Source: Bradyrhizobium sp. WBAH42 | GTDB taxonomy: Bacteria; Pseudomonadota; Alphaproteobacteria; Rhizobiales; Xanthobacteraceae | Direction: 5' to 3' | Length of the DNA: 64,000 nt | Assembly: GCF_024585265.1 (NCBI RefSeq) | Contig: NZ_CP036533.1 | Location: 3,977,001 to 4,041,000, forward strand | In this document: in pieces, positions 24,428-33,066 of the stretch | Position numbering within the stretch: position 1 is the stretch's first letter | How the letters are laid out: each line of letters starts with the position of its first letter | Made by a program: the position numbers and the translations under genes | The notes under the pieces: model-generated | What the model saw: the letters and a program-made list of their open reading frames with translations, nothing else | Told to the model about the DNA's origin: nothing | Database searches by the model: none

Positions 24428-25587
24428 GCGCTTCCGCAGTCAAGGGCTGGTGTCCCGGCGCGCTGCGCCCGATGCAATCGGGCGACGGGCTCGTGGTGCG
24501 CGTCCGTCCGTTTGGGGGACGCCTTGAGGCGCCGCAAATCTCCGGGCTTGCGGAACTCGCCGAGCGCTTCGGCAATGGTCTGGTCGACGTCACGAGCCGG
24601 GCCAATCTACAGATCAGGGGCGTCAAGGAGGATGGCCATCGGCCGTTGCTCGACGGTCTTGCGCGACTGGCACTGCTCGACCCCGATGCTGATATCGAAG
24701 CCAGGCGCAACATCCTGGTGACGCCGTTCTGGAGCAACGGCGACGAAACGCAGTCGCTTGCGGCGGAGCTCGAGGAGGCGCTTGTCGATTCCGGCCTTGC
24801 GCTTCCCACCAAGTTCGGCTTCGCCATCGATGACGGACGGTCGCGCGTTCTCGCCGCCGATTCCGCCGACATCCGCATCGAGCGCGACCGCTCGGGCGGT
24901 CTCCTCGTGCGGGCCGACGGCGCCAAGCTCGGCCGCTCCGTCGATCGCGGCCAGGCTGTGAGCGCGGCGCTGGCGCTCGCAAGCTGGTTCATCATCTCCG
25001 GCGGTGCGAAGGACGGGCGCGGGCGCATGGCAGCCCACGTCGCATCCGGTGCCGTGTTGCCTCAATCGTTGCGCGGCGAGACCGAGCCGGCCCCCGTGAT
25101 GGCCGCGGTGCGGCCCGGGCCCTATCCGCAAGGCGCGATGGTCGGTGTCGCGTTCGGGCAGATGCTGCACGCGACACTTCATCAATTCTCTGCCTGCGGC
25201 CATGCGCTGCGCATGACCCCCTGGCGGATGGTGCTCAGCGAGGGCAAGCGCGAGATGCCGAGCGGGGCGGGGCTCATCACCGAGCCCTATGACCCGGCGC
25301 TGCGCGTCATCGCCTGCAGCGGCGCGCCGCGCTGCCGCGAAGCCCATGCCGATACGCGCGCGCTGGCAGCAGCGCTGGCGCCGCGCATCGCCGCCGATGC
25401 GCGGCTGCACCTCTCCGGCTGCGGCAAGGGCTGCGCCCATTCCGGCGCGGCTGCGGTCACGCTGATTGCGACGCGTGCCGGGTTCGATCTCGTCCGAGAC
25501 GGCTCGACCCGCGATGCGCCGGTCTTGCGCGGGCTGAGCGGCGCCGACATCGTCAGGGATCCCTCCATCCTGGTCGGAGGGAATTGA
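24424..25587 (+). CDS. cobG: Precorrin-3B synthase CobG
   Basis: An oxygen-dependent monooxygenase of the sulfite/nitrite reductase family that converts precorrin-3A to precorrin-3B before ring contraction. The 387 residues carry the siroheme/Fe-S half-domain repeats and four cluster ligands: C298-x5-C304 and C333-x3-C337 (motif GCGKGCAHSG). Its presence shows that the aerobic route via CobG is used rather than CobZ. It overlaps cobN and cobH. Confidence 0.95.
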   Translation: MSASAVKGWCPGALRPMQSGDGLVVRVRPFGGRLEAPQISGLAELAERFGNGLVDVTSRANLQIRGVKEDGHRPLLDGLARLALLDPDADIEARRNILVTPFWSNGDETQSLAAELEEALVDSGLALPTKFGFAIDDGRSRVLAADSADIRIERDRSGGLLVRADGAKLGRSVDRGQAVSAALALASWFIISGGAKDGRGRMAAHVASGAVLPQSLRGETEPAPVMAAVRPGPYPQGAMVGVAFGQMLHATLHQFSACGHALRMTPWRMVLSEGKREMPSGAGLITEPYDPALRVIACSGAPRCREAHADTRALAAALAPRIAADARLHLSGCGKGCAHSGAAAVTLIATRAGFDLVRDGSTRDAPVLRGLSGADIVRDPSILVGGN

Positions 25588-26216
25588 TGCCGCACACTTA
25601 CGAGACCGACGGCGTGGCGATCTACCGGCAATCTTTTGCGACCATCCGGGCCGAGGCCGATCTTGCGCGCTTTACGCCCGACGAGGAGCCGGTGGTGGTG
25701 CGGATGATCCATGCCGCCGGCATGGTCGGCCTGGAAGCGCATATCCGCTTCACGCTTGATATGGCGAAAGCCGCGCGCGCGGCCTTGCAGAAGGGCGCGC
25801 CGATCCTGTGCGACGCGCGCATGGTCTCCGAAGGCATTACGCGCGCAAGACTTCCCGCCGCTAATGCCGTGATCTGCACGCTCGGCGATCCGGCCGTGCC
25901 CGCGCTGGCGCAGTCCATGCGCAACACGCGCTCGGCCGCGGCGCTGGAGCTTTGGCGGCCGCATCTCGATGGCGCGATCGTCGCGATCGGCAATGCACCG
26001 ACCGCGCTGTTTCATCTGCTCAACATGCTGGAGGATCGCGACTGTCCGCGGCCTGCGGTAATCATCGGCTGTCCCGTCGGCTTCGTCGGCGCGGCCGAGT
26101 CCAAGGCCGCGCTGATGGCCGATCCACCCGTGCCGGCGCTGACGGTCGAGGGCCGCCTCGGCGGCTCCGCCATCACGGTTGCTGCCGTGAACGCGCTGGC
26201 GAGCCGGAGCGAATAG
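25587..26216 (+). CDS. cobH: Precorrin-8X methylmutase
   Basis: Moves the C11 methyl to C12, giving hydrogenobyrinic acid. The 209 residues start at ATG 25587, whose A is also the last base of the cobG stop; a TTG directly before it is a less likely start. Conserved features are VRMIHAAGMVG with the catalytic histidine, LCDARMVSEGI, and IIGCPVGFVGAAESK. The neighbours cobG and cobI confirm the context. Confidence 0.95.
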   Translation: MPHTYETDGVAIYRQSFATIRAEADLARFTPDEEPVVVRMIHAAGMVGLEAHIRFTLDMAKAARAALQKGAPILCDARMVSEGITRARLPAANAVICTLGDPAVPALAQSMRNTRSAAALELWRPHLDGAIVAIGNAPTALFHLLNMLEDRDCPRPAVIIGCPVGFVGAAESKAALMADPPVPALTVEGRLGGSAITVAAVNALASRSE

Positions 26217-26218
26217 AG

Positions 26219-26950
26219 ATGGGACGCATCATCTGCTGCGGTCTCGGCCCCGGTGATCCTGATTTGATGAGCGTGCGTGCCGATCGCACGGTGCGCGGCG
26301 CCAGCCACGTCGCCTATTTCCGCAAGAAGGGCAGGCCGGGACAGGCGCGCCGCATCGTCGAGGGCATGCTGGCAGGCGGCGTCACCGAATATCCCATGGA
26401 ATATCCTGTGACGACGGAGATCGCTTTCGACAGCCCCGAATACGTGCAGCTGCTCGCAGGCTTCTACGACGAATGGGCGGAGCGCCTTGCGCGGCTGTCG
26501 CGCGCGGTCGACGTCGTCGTGCTCTGCGAGGGCGATCCCTATTTCTATGGATCGTTCATGCATCTGCACACGCGCCTGCAGGGCCGCGTCGAGATCGAGG
26601 TGATCGCCGGCATTCCCGGCATGGTCGGTTGCTGGAACGGGGTCGGCCAGCCGATCGCGCTCGGTGACGACGTCACGACGGTGCTGATGGGGACGCTACC
26701 CCAAGACGAGCTCGAACGGCGCATGCGCGATTCCGATGCGCTGGTCATCATGAAGACCGGGCGCAATCTCGCAAAGGTGCGCCGTGCGCTCGCAGCCGCC
26801 GGGCGGCTGGACGATGCCTGGCTGGTCGAGCGCGGCACTATGCCGGGCGAGCGGGTGGTGCGGCTCGCCGAGATCGATGCGGCCGATTGTCCCTATTTCG
26901 CGATCGTGCTCGTGCACGGCAAGGGCCGGCATCTGGACGCCGCCGAATGA
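26219..26950 (+). CDS. cobI: Precorrin-2 C20-methyltransferase
   Basis: An SAM-dependent methyltransferase (CbiL/CobI) that makes precorrin-3A. The ATG at 26219 gives 243 residues, a family-typical length, beginning MGRIICCGLGPGDPDL, the glycine-rich SAM-site start; the segments VVVLCEGDPYFYGSF and IPGMVGCWNGVGQPI follow. It begins 2 nt after the cobH stop and overlaps cobJ by 4 nt. Confidence 0.95.
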   Translation: MGRIICCGLGPGDPDLMSVRADRTVRGASHVAYFRKKGRPGQARRIVEGMLAGGVTEYPMEYPVTTEIAFDSPEYVQLLAGFYDEWAERLARLSRAVDVVVLCEGDPYFYGSFMHLHTRLQGRVEIEVIAGIPGMVGCWNGVGQPIALGDDVTTVLMGTLPQDELERRMRDSDALVIMKTGRNLAKVRRALAAAGRLDDAWLVERGTMPGERVVRLAEIDAADCPYFAIVLVHGKGRHLDAAE

Positions 26951-27681
26951 CAGGCACGCTCACCATCGCGGGCCTCGGGCCGGGCAGCGACGCGTTGGTG
27001 ACGCCCGAGGTCACGGCCGCGCTCGCGACGGCGACCGATATTCTGGGTTATGCGCCCTATGTTTCGCGCGTGCCGCCGCGGCCTGGGCTCACCCTGCATC
27101 CCTCCGACAATCGCGAAGAGCTGCAACGTGCGAGCGAAGCCCTGCGGCTTGCCGCCGAAGGCTGGCAGGTCGTGGTCGTCTCCTCCGGCGATCCCGGCGT
27201 GTTCGCGATGGCCTCGGCCGTGTTCGAGGCGCTCGAACGGGCGCCGCAATGGCGTGATCTGCCGATCCGCGTGCTGCCGGGCGTCACCGCGATGCTGGCG
27301 GCGGCGGCACGCGCCGGCGCGCCGCTCGGCCATGATTTCTGCGCGATCAACCTTTCCGACAACCTCAAGCCCTGGGCGGTGATCGAGAAACGCCTGCGCC
27401 TTGCGGCGGAAGCCGATTTTGCCATCGCGATGTACAATCCGCGCTCGGCAAGCCGGCCGGAAGGATTCGGCCGGGCGCTGGCAGTGCTTCGCGAGGCGGG
27501 CTGCGGCGAGCGTCTCGTGATCTTCGCGCGCGCGATCAGTGCGGCTGACGAGAAGATCGTGACCGTTACGCTGAAAGAGGCGCGGCCCGAGATGGCCGAC
27601 ATGCGCACGCTGGTGATCGTCGGCAATTCGCAGACACGCCGTGTCGGCCGCTGGGTCTATGCGCCGAGGCGGGCAGAATGA
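26947..27681 (+). CDS. cobJ: Precorrin-3B C17-methyltransferase
   Basis: The ring-contracting SAM methyltransferase acting on precorrin-3B to give precorrin-4. The 244 residues begin MTGTLTIAGLGPGSD and include VVSSGDPGVFAMASAV, LPGVTAMLAAAARAGAPLGHDFCAINLSDNL and AMYNPRSASRPE, all typical of CobJ/CbiH. Its end overlaps the convergent cobK end by 25 nt (27657-27681). Confidence 0.95.
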   Translation: MTGTLTIAGLGPGSDALVTPEVTAALATATDILGYAPYVSRVPPRPGLTLHPSDNREELQRASEALRLAAEGWQVVVVSSGDPGVFAMASAVFEALERAPQWRDLPIRVLPGVTAMLAAAARAGAPLGHDFCAINLSDNLKPWAVIEKRLRLAAEADFAIAMYNPRSASRPEGFGRALAVLREAGCGERLVIFARAISAADEKIVTVTLKEARPEMADMRTLVIVGNSQTRRVGRWVYAPRRAE

Positions 27682-28403
27682 CCGAGCCATTGCATCACGT
27701 CACTGACGCGCTCGGCCCGTCGGCGCTCGGGCAGCTCTGGTCGCGAGATCATGATTACGGGAAGGCCGAGCCCGCGGGCCGCATCGATCTTGGCGCGCGC
27801 GCCGTCGCCGCCGGAATTGCGGGCGACGATCCAGCCGATGCCGCGTGTGCGCAGCATGTTCAGCTCGCCGTCGAAGGTGAACGGGCCGCGCGACACGATC
27901 ACATCGGCCGCGAAGGGCAGGGGCGCGTCGGGCGGATCGACGAAGCGCAGCGTGTAGGCGTGCTGCGGCTTCGTCGCGAATGGCGCAATGTGCTGGCGGC
28001 CGATGGCGAGGAACACGTTTGCAGCGGCGTCCGGCAGCGCGGCGGCGGCAGCGTTGACATCCGCCACCTCGATCCAGTTGTCGGCGGGTGCCTTGATCCA
28101 GGGCGCGCGCTCCAGCGCAAGCAACGGCGTGCCGGTCTCCGCGCACGCCTCGACGGCGTTGCGACTCATTTCTGCGGCGAAGGGATGCGTCGCATCGATC
28201 ACATGGGTGATGCCTTCGCGGCGGATGTAGTCGGCCAGCCCGCTCACGCCACCAAAACCGCCGATGCGGGTCGGCAGCGGCTGATCGGCCGGCGCGCGCG
28301 TGCGGCCGCCATAGGAATAGACAGCGTCGACGCCGGCGCGCGCGATCTCCGCGGCGAGCAGGCTCGCATCGGCCGTTCCGCCCAGAACGAGGGCGCGAAT
28401 CAT
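27657..28403 (-). CDS. cobK: Precorrin-6A reductase, antisense within the cob operon
   Basis: Reduces the C18-C19 bond of precorrin-6A with NADPH, giving precorrin-6B. The 248 residues begin MIRALVLGGTADASLLAAEIA, with the Rossmann-like glycine motif, HVIDATHPFAAEMSRNA and VIVSRGPFTFDGELNMLR, as in CobK/CbiJ. The start at 28403 is set by AGGG 8 nt upstream and by homology; a much longer minus-strand frame upstream is only the shadow of cobL. It shares the palindrome CATG (28401-28404) with the cobL start, and its 3' end overlaps cobJ. Confidence 0.94.
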   Translation of the reverse strand: MIRALVLGGTADASLLAAEIARAGVDAVYSYGGRTRAPADQPLPTRIGGFGGVSGLADYIRREGITHVIDATHPFAAEMSRNAVEACAETGTPLLALERAPWIKAPADNWIEVADVNAAAAALPDAAANVFLAIGRQHIAPFATKPQHAYTLRFVDPPDAPLPFAADVIVSRGPFTFDGELNMLRTRGIGWIVARNSGGDGARAKIDAARGLGLPVIMISRPELPERRRAERVSDVMQWLGHSARLGA

Positions 28404-29583
28404 GAGTGAACCCTGGCTGACCATCATCGGTATCGGCGAAGATGGCCTTGCCGGGCTGTCGGAGGCAAGCCGAAAGGCGCTTGGCAAGGCCGAAACCGTG
28501 TTCGGCGGCGAGCGCCATCTCGCGCTTGCCGAGGTCGGCAGCCGCGGCCGTGCGTGGCCGGTGCCGTTCGATGCGAATGTCGTGCTGAGCTGCCGAGGCC
28601 GACCGACGGTGGTGCTCGCCTCCGGCGATCCGTTCTGGCATGGCGCGGGTGCCAGTCTTGCCGAGAAGCTTGGGGCCAACGAATGGATCGCGCACCCCGC
28701 GCCGTCGACCTTCTCGCTCGCCGCCGCGCGCTTGGGCTGGCGGCTGGAGGCAACGACGTGCATCGGCCTCCATGCGGCGCCGTTCGAGCGCCTGGTGCCG
28801 CATCTGGTGCGAGATGCGCATATCATCTGCCTGATGCGCGACGCAGCGGCGGTCGGCGATCTCGCGAAATGGCTGACCGAGCGCGGATGGGGCGCGTCAC
28901 TGATGTGGACGCTCGAGGCGCTTGGCGGGCCACGGGAATACACTGACCAGCATCGTGTCGACCTCTTTGCCGAGGAGGTCGCCGCTGATCTGGTCGCGGT
29001 GGCGGTGTGGGCGAGGGGCGCACAGGGCATTCCCCGCAGCTCGGGCCTGCGAGACGATCTGTTCGTCCACGACGGCCAGATCACCAAGCGGCCGGTGCGC
29101 GCGCTTGCGCTTTCGGCACTGGCACCTCGGTCCGGCGAACGGCTGTGGGATCTCGGCGCTGGCTCAGGCTCGATCTCAGTGGAATGGACGCTGTGCGGCG
29201 GGACGGCGATTGCAGTCGAAGCGCGCGAGGATCGCGCCGCGAACATCCGCAAGAATGCAGCCGCCTTCGGTCTGGCGCATCGCATCACAGTCGTAACGGG
29301 CAGGGCACCGGAAGCACTTGTCGGGTTGGAAGCGCCGGATGCCGTCTTCATTGGCGGTGGTCTCGACGAAGTGTTATTTGATGCGATCTGGACGCGGCTC
29401 TCGCCCGGAGCGCGGCTCGTGGCGCATGCGGTGACGCTGGAGACGGAAGCGCTGCTCGGCGAACTCCATCAGCGCCATGGTGGCGAGCTGACGCGGGTGG
29501 AGATTTCTCAAGTCGCCCCGCTCGGCCGCTATCGGTCGTGGGAGCCAGCACGTCCCGTGGTGCAGTGGAGTGCGATGCGATGA
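28402..29583 (+). CDS. cobL: Precorrin-6B C5,15-methyltransferase (decarboxylating), CbiE-CbiT fusion
   Basis: Methylates C5 and C15 and decarboxylates the C12 acetate to form precorrin-8X. The 393 residues combine an N-terminal CbiE-like tetrapyrrole methylase (ITIIGIGEDGLAGLS-type start, SGDPFWHGAGAS) and a C-terminal CbiT-like Rossmann methyltransferase (LWDLGAGSGSISVEW, about residue 245 on). The ATG 28402 has an SD-like ACGAGGG 8 nt upstream, itself inside antisense cobK. Overlaps cobE by 4 nt. Confidence 0.95.
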   Translation: MSEPWLTIIGIGEDGLAGLSEASRKALGKAETVFGGERHLALAEVGSRGRAWPVPFDANVVLSCRGRPTVVLASGDPFWHGAGASLAEKLGANEWIAHPAPSTFSLAAARLGWRLEATTCIGLHAAPFERLVPHLVRDAHIICLMRDAAAVGDLAKWLTERGWGASLMWTLEALGGPREYTDQHRVDLFAEEVAADLVAVAVWARGAQGIPRSSGLRDDLFVHDGQITKRPVRALALSALAPRSGERLWDLGAGSGSISVEWTLCGGTAIAVEAREDRAANIRKNAAAFGLAHRITVVTGRAPEALVGLEAPDAVFIGGGLDEVLFDAIWTRLSPGARLVAHAVTLETEALLGELHQRHGGELTRVEISQVAPLGRYRSWEPARPVVQWSAMR

Positions 29584-29948
29584 AGGTCGCCGGGCTCGGC
29601 TTCAAGCGCGATGTGACTTTGGCTTCGCTGCGCGAAGCGCTGCTGGCTGCCGGCGGTGCGGAAGGACTTGCGGCGGTGGCAACCGTCAGCGACAAGGCCG
29701 ATACCGACGCACTGAAGCAGCTCGCACGTGAGTGCGGCGTGCCGATCCGGGCCGTTCCGGCCGCGACACTGGCCGGCATCGACACGTTCACGCAATCGAA
29801 GCTCGTCGCGGAGAAGTTCGGCACCGGATCGGTCGCCGAGGCCGCGGCGCTCGCGGTCGCCGGTCCCGGCGCGCGGTTGATTGCAACTCGGGTTGTCTCG
29901 CAGGATCGCACCGCGAGCGCCGCGATCGCCGAAGGAGACGGCGCATGA
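29580..29948 (+). CDS. cobE: CobE, CbiG C-terminal-domain protein
   Basis: A 122-residue protein with the fold of the CbiG C-terminal domain ([11 protein letters not shown] start, [41 protein letters not shown]). CobE is needed for aerobic corrin formation, but its chemical role is not settled. ATG 29580 overlaps the cobL stop (4 nt) and its own stop overlaps cobM (4 nt), so it is translationally coupled on both sides. Confidence 0.92.
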   Translation: MKVAGLGFKRDVTLASLREALLAAGGAEGLAAVATVSDKADTDALKQLARECGVPIRAVPAATLAGIDTFTQSKLVAEKFGTGSVAEAAALAVAGPGARLIATRVVSQDRTASAAIAEGDGA

Positions 29949-30727
29949 CCGTGCATTTCATCGGCGCCGGCCCGGGCGCGCCCGATTTGCTGACCTTGCG
30001 CGGCCGCGACCTGATCGCGGCCTGTCCGGTCTGCCTCTATGCCGGCTCGCTGGTGCCGGAGGGCGTGCTGGCGCATTGCCCGCCGGGAGCGCGGATCGTC
30101 AACACTGCCCCAATGTCGCTCGACGAGATCATCGCCGAGATCGCAGCCGCGCATGCGGCAGGCCAGGACGTCGCGCGGCTGCATTCCGGCGATCTCTCGA
30201 TCTGGTCGGCGATGGGCGAGCAGCTCCGCCGTTTGCGCGCGCTTGGGATTCCCTACACAGTGACACCCGGCGTTCCCTCATTCTCGGCTGCCGCAGCGGC
30301 ACTGGAAACCGAGCTGACGCTGCCCGGTCTTGCTCAGACGGTCGTGCTGACGCGCACGCCGGGCCGAGCCAGCGCGATGCCCGAAGGCGAGAAGCTCGCC
30401 GCGTTCGCCGCGACCGGCGCGGTGCTCGCGATCCACCTGTCGATCCATCTGCTCGACCAGGTCGTCGTCGAGCTGACGCCGCATTACGGCGCGGATTGCC
30501 CGGTCGCGATCGTCTGGCGCGCGAGCTGGCCGGAGCAGCGCATCGTGCGCGCGACGCTGGCAACGCTCGATGCGGCCGTGGGTGGCGAGATGGAGCGCAC
30601 GGCGTTGATCCTGGTCGGCAAGACGCTTGGCGCGGCCGATTTCGACGAGAGCCGTCTCTACGCCGCCGATTACGACCGTCGCTACCGGCCCGTCGGTGCC
30701 GAGCCGCGCTTTCCGGAGGCGTCGTGA
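29945..30727 (+). CDS. cobM: Precorrin-4 C11-methyltransferase
   Basis: An SAM methyltransferase giving precorrin-5. The 260 residues begin [20 protein letters not shown] and show [30 protein letters not shown] and [15 protein letters not shown], the CobM/CbiF pattern. Overlaps cobE by 4 nt; the last base of its stop is the first base of the cobB ATG. Confidence 0.95.
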   Translation: MTVHFIGAGPGAPDLLTLRGRDLIAACPVCLYAGSLVPEGVLAHCPPGARIVNTAPMSLDEIIAEIAAAHAAGQDVARLHSGDLSIWSAMGEQLRRLRALGIPYTVTPGVPSFSAAAAALETELTLPGLAQTVVLTRTPGRASAMPEGEKLAAFAATGAVLAIHLSIHLLDQVVVELTPHYGADCPVAIVWRASWPEQRIVRATLATLDAAVGGEMERTALILVGKTLGAADFDESRLYAADYDRRYRPVGAEPRFPEAS

Positions 30728-32037
30728 TGCCTGCGAGCCTCGTCATCTCCGCGCCGGCCTCCGGCGTCGGCAAGACCACGCTGACGCTGGCACTCGCCCG
30801 CGCCTGGCGCCATCGCGGCCTGAACGTGCAGTGCTTCAAGAGCGGGCCCGATTACATCGATCCCGCCTTCCACACCGCGGCCACGGGACGCGCCTCGGTC
30901 AACGTCGACAGCTGGGCGATGGATCGCGGCACTATCGCGCATCTCGTCAGCCGTGGTGCCGAAGCCGATGTCGTGCTCGCCGAGGGATCGATGGGCCTGT
31001 TCGACGGTGTCGCTGCGCGCGGTGTCTCCGGCACCGGAGCGACCGCTGACATTGCGGAGATGCTGGGCTGGCCGGTGGTTCTTGTGATCGATCCCTCCGG
31101 CCAGGCGCAGACCGCGGCAGCGATCGCCACAGGCCTTCGCGATTACCGCGCCGGCGTGCGCCTCGCGGGCGTCGTGCTCAACCGCGTCGCCAGCCCGCGC
31201 CACGAGGATCTGGTGCGGCGCGCGCTGAACGAGGCCGGCATCACCGTGTTCGGCGCGCTGCCGCGCCATGCCGAGATCAGCCTGCCGAAGCGGCATCTCG
31301 GCCTCGTGCAGGCCGAGGAGCAGGCCGAGATCGGCAAGCTGATCGACGAGGCCGCGCGCTTCGTTGCCGAGCACGTCGATCTCGATGCGGTGTTGCAATC
31401 GGCAGGCAAATGGTCGCCGCAAGCTGCGGCGAACGACATGAACGTAACGCCGCCCGGGCAGCGCATCGCGCTGGCCCGCGATGCGGCATTCTCCTTCGTC
31501 TATCCGCATATGCTGGAAGCTTGGCGCGCGGCGGGCGCGGAGATCGTGCCGTTCTCGCCGCTGGCCGACGAAGCGCCCGATGCGAGCGCCGACGTGTGCT
31601 GGCTGCCGGGCGGCTATCCCGAGCTGCATGCCGGAACGATCGCGGCCAATGCGCGCTTTCGCAGCTCCTTGCGCGCTTTCGCCGAGACACGGCCCGTGCA
31701 TGGCGAATGCGGAGGCTATATGGTGCTGGGCGCAGGCCTCACCGACGCTGACGGTATCAGCCATGAGATGGCGGGACTGCTCGGCCTGGAGACCAGCTTT
31801 GCCAAGCGCCGCATGCATCTCGGCTATCGTCTTGCCGAACTCGCCGCGCCGATGCCGGGGCATCGGCCGGGCGCGCGCTTGCGCGGCCACGAATTCCACT
31901 ATTCGACCATCCTCGCCCAACCCGATACGCCACTGGCCGTCGTGCACGACGCCACCGGCGCGGTCATCGCCGAGACCGGCTCGCGCCGTGGCCATGCCAC
32001 GGGCACGTTCTTCCATCTGATCGCGGAGGATCGGTGA
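30727..32037 (+). CDS. cobB: Cobyrinic (hydrogenobyrinic) acid a,c-diamide synthase
   Basis: A glutamine-dependent amidotransferase for carboxylates a and c of hydrogenobyrinic acid, the step before cobalt insertion. The 436 residues contain an ATPase domain (SAPASGVGKTTLTLALARA P-loop, FKSGPDYIDPAFH, EGSMGLFDG) and a C-terminal class I glutaminase-like domain with the nucleophile cysteine in HGECGGYMVLG and a GHEFHYS segment. Overlaps cobA by 4 nt. Confidence 0.96.
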   Translation: MPASLVISAPASGVGKTTLTLALARAWRHRGLNVQCFKSGPDYIDPAFHTAATGRASVNVDSWAMDRGTIAHLVSRGAEADVVLAEGSMGLFDGVAARGVSGTGATADIAEMLGWPVVLVIDPSGQAQTAAAIATGLRDYRAGVRLAGVVLNRVASPRHEDLVRRALNEAGITVFGALPRHAEISLPKRHLGLVQAEEQAEIGKLIDEAARFVAEHVDLDAVLQSAGKWSPQAAANDMNVTPPGQRIALARDAAFSFVYPHMLEAWRAAGAEIVPFSPLADEAPDASADVCWLPGGYPELHAGTIAANARFRSSLRAFAETRPVHGECGGYMVLGAGLTDADGISHEMAGLLGLETSFAKRRMHLGYRLAELAAPMPGHRPGARLRGHEFHYSTILAQPDTPLAVVHDATGAVIAETGSRRGHATGTFFHLIAEDR

Positions 32038-32765
32038 GCGGTTTTGTCTCTTTCGTCTCCGCCGGCCCCGGCGACCCCGAGCTCCTCACGGTGAAGGGCG
32101 CCGCGCGGCTGCGCGAGGCCGATGTCGTGCTCTATGACGACCTTGCCTCCGGCGCGATCCTCGATCTCGCCCGGCCCGGTGCCAATCTCGTCGCGGTGGG
32201 GAAGCGGGCCGGGCGTCCTTCGACCAAGCAGCACCACGTCAACCGTCTCCTGGTCGACTACGCCGCAACCGGCGCGCGCGTGGTGCGCCTCAAGTCCGGC
32301 GATGCCGGCATTTTCGGTCGGCTCGAGGAGGAGCTGGAAACACTGCGCGAAGCCGGCATCGGCTACGAGATCGTTCCCGGCGTCACATCCGCCTGTGTCG
32401 CCGCCGCCGAGGCCGGCATTCCCTTGACCCGGCGGCATACCTCCCGCCGGGTGCAGTTCATCACCGGTGCTGATGTCACCGGCGAGTTGCCGCCCAATTT
32501 GAATTGGGCCGCGCTGGCCGATCCCGAGGCCACGACCGTGGTCTATATGGGCCGGCGCACCTTTCCGGCGCTTGCCGCAAAATTGATCGCGCACGGTCTC
32601 GCCCCCAGCACCCCGGCGCTGTTCGCCGAATCTCTCGGGCGTCCCGACGAACGGCTGGTCCGTACCACGATTGCCGAGCTTGCCGAGCAGCTTGGCCGCG
32701 GCGGCGCCGCTTCCACCGCCGCCGTGATCCTGTTCGGCGCGCTGGCGGGAGAATATCCGGCATGA
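32034..32765 (+). CDS. cobA: Uroporphyrinogen-III C-methyltransferase
   Basis: Adds methyls at C2 and C7 of uroporphyrinogen III, the committed first step toward precorrin-2. The 243-residue stand-alone SUMT begins at GTG 32034, overlapping the cobB stop, with VSAGPGDPELLTVKGAARL, VRLKSGDAGIFGRLEEE, VPGVTSACVAAAEAGIPLTRR and VVYMGRRTFPALA. There is no fused CysG or HemD domain. It is the last gene of this run; a 7-bp hairpin follows at 32784-32813. Confidence 0.95.
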   Translation: MSGFVSFVSAGPGDPELLTVKGAARLREADVVLYDDLASGAILDLARPGANLVAVGKRAGRPSTKQHHVNRLLVDYAATGARVVRLKSGDAGIFGRLEEELETLREAGIGYEIVPGVTSACVAAAEAGIPLTRRHTSRRVQFITGADVTGELPPNLNWAALADPEATTVVYMGRRTFPALAAKLIAHGLAPSTPALFAESLGRPDERLVRTTIAELAEQLGRGGAASTAAVILFGALAGEYPA

Positions 32766-32783
32766 CGGCTCCGGCAGCGGTTC

Positions 32784-32813
32784 GCCCCTTGACGCCCGCA
32801 ATGCGAAAGGGGC
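32784..32813 (+). terminator. Possible terminator hairpin after cobA
   Basis: GCCCCTT (32784-32790) pairs perfectly with AAGGGGC (32807-32813) around a 16-nt loop, 18 nt after the cobA stop and just before riboswitch 2. There is no T-tract, so intrinsic termination is uncertain. Confidence 0.35.
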
Positions 32814-32824
32814 ACACAAGAGCG

Positions 32825-33016
32825 GCATGGTGCTCGACGCGGCGCAAAGCGCCGGAGCATAATCGGGAATGGGAATGGGCGGACCCAGTTGCGGCGCCCA
32901 AAACCCCAGCCGCCCCCGCGACTGTAAGCGGTGAGGGGCTCCGAACCGCCACTGGACCGCAAGGTCCGGGAAGGCCGGAGAACCCAGTGAACCGCGAGCC
33001 AGGAGACCGGCCGTGC
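32825..33016 (+). promoter_or_regulatory. Cobalamin riboswitch 2 (upstream of cbiM-like gene)
   Basis: The aptamer blocks are clear: GGTGC (32829-32833), CGGGAAT (32864-32870), the core CAGCCGCCCCCGCGACTGTAA (around 32907-32928) and the B12-box GCGAGCCAGGAGACCGGCC (32994-33012). GCATGG (32825-32830) pairs with CCGTGC (33011-33016) as P1. The platform carries a GCCGTC/GACGGC hairpin (33033-33050) directly before the AGGAAGGA Shine-Dalgarno (33051-33058) of the permease gene. Confidence 0.95.
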
Positions 33017-33066
33017 ACGTATTGAGGCCAAGGCCGTCGGGTGTGACGGCAGGAAGGAATTGAGCC

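Noticed and set aside
28404..29351. Long N-terminal extension of CobK antisense to cobL
   Set aside because: The first residues matching CobK begin at 28403; the extension is the shadow of cobL.
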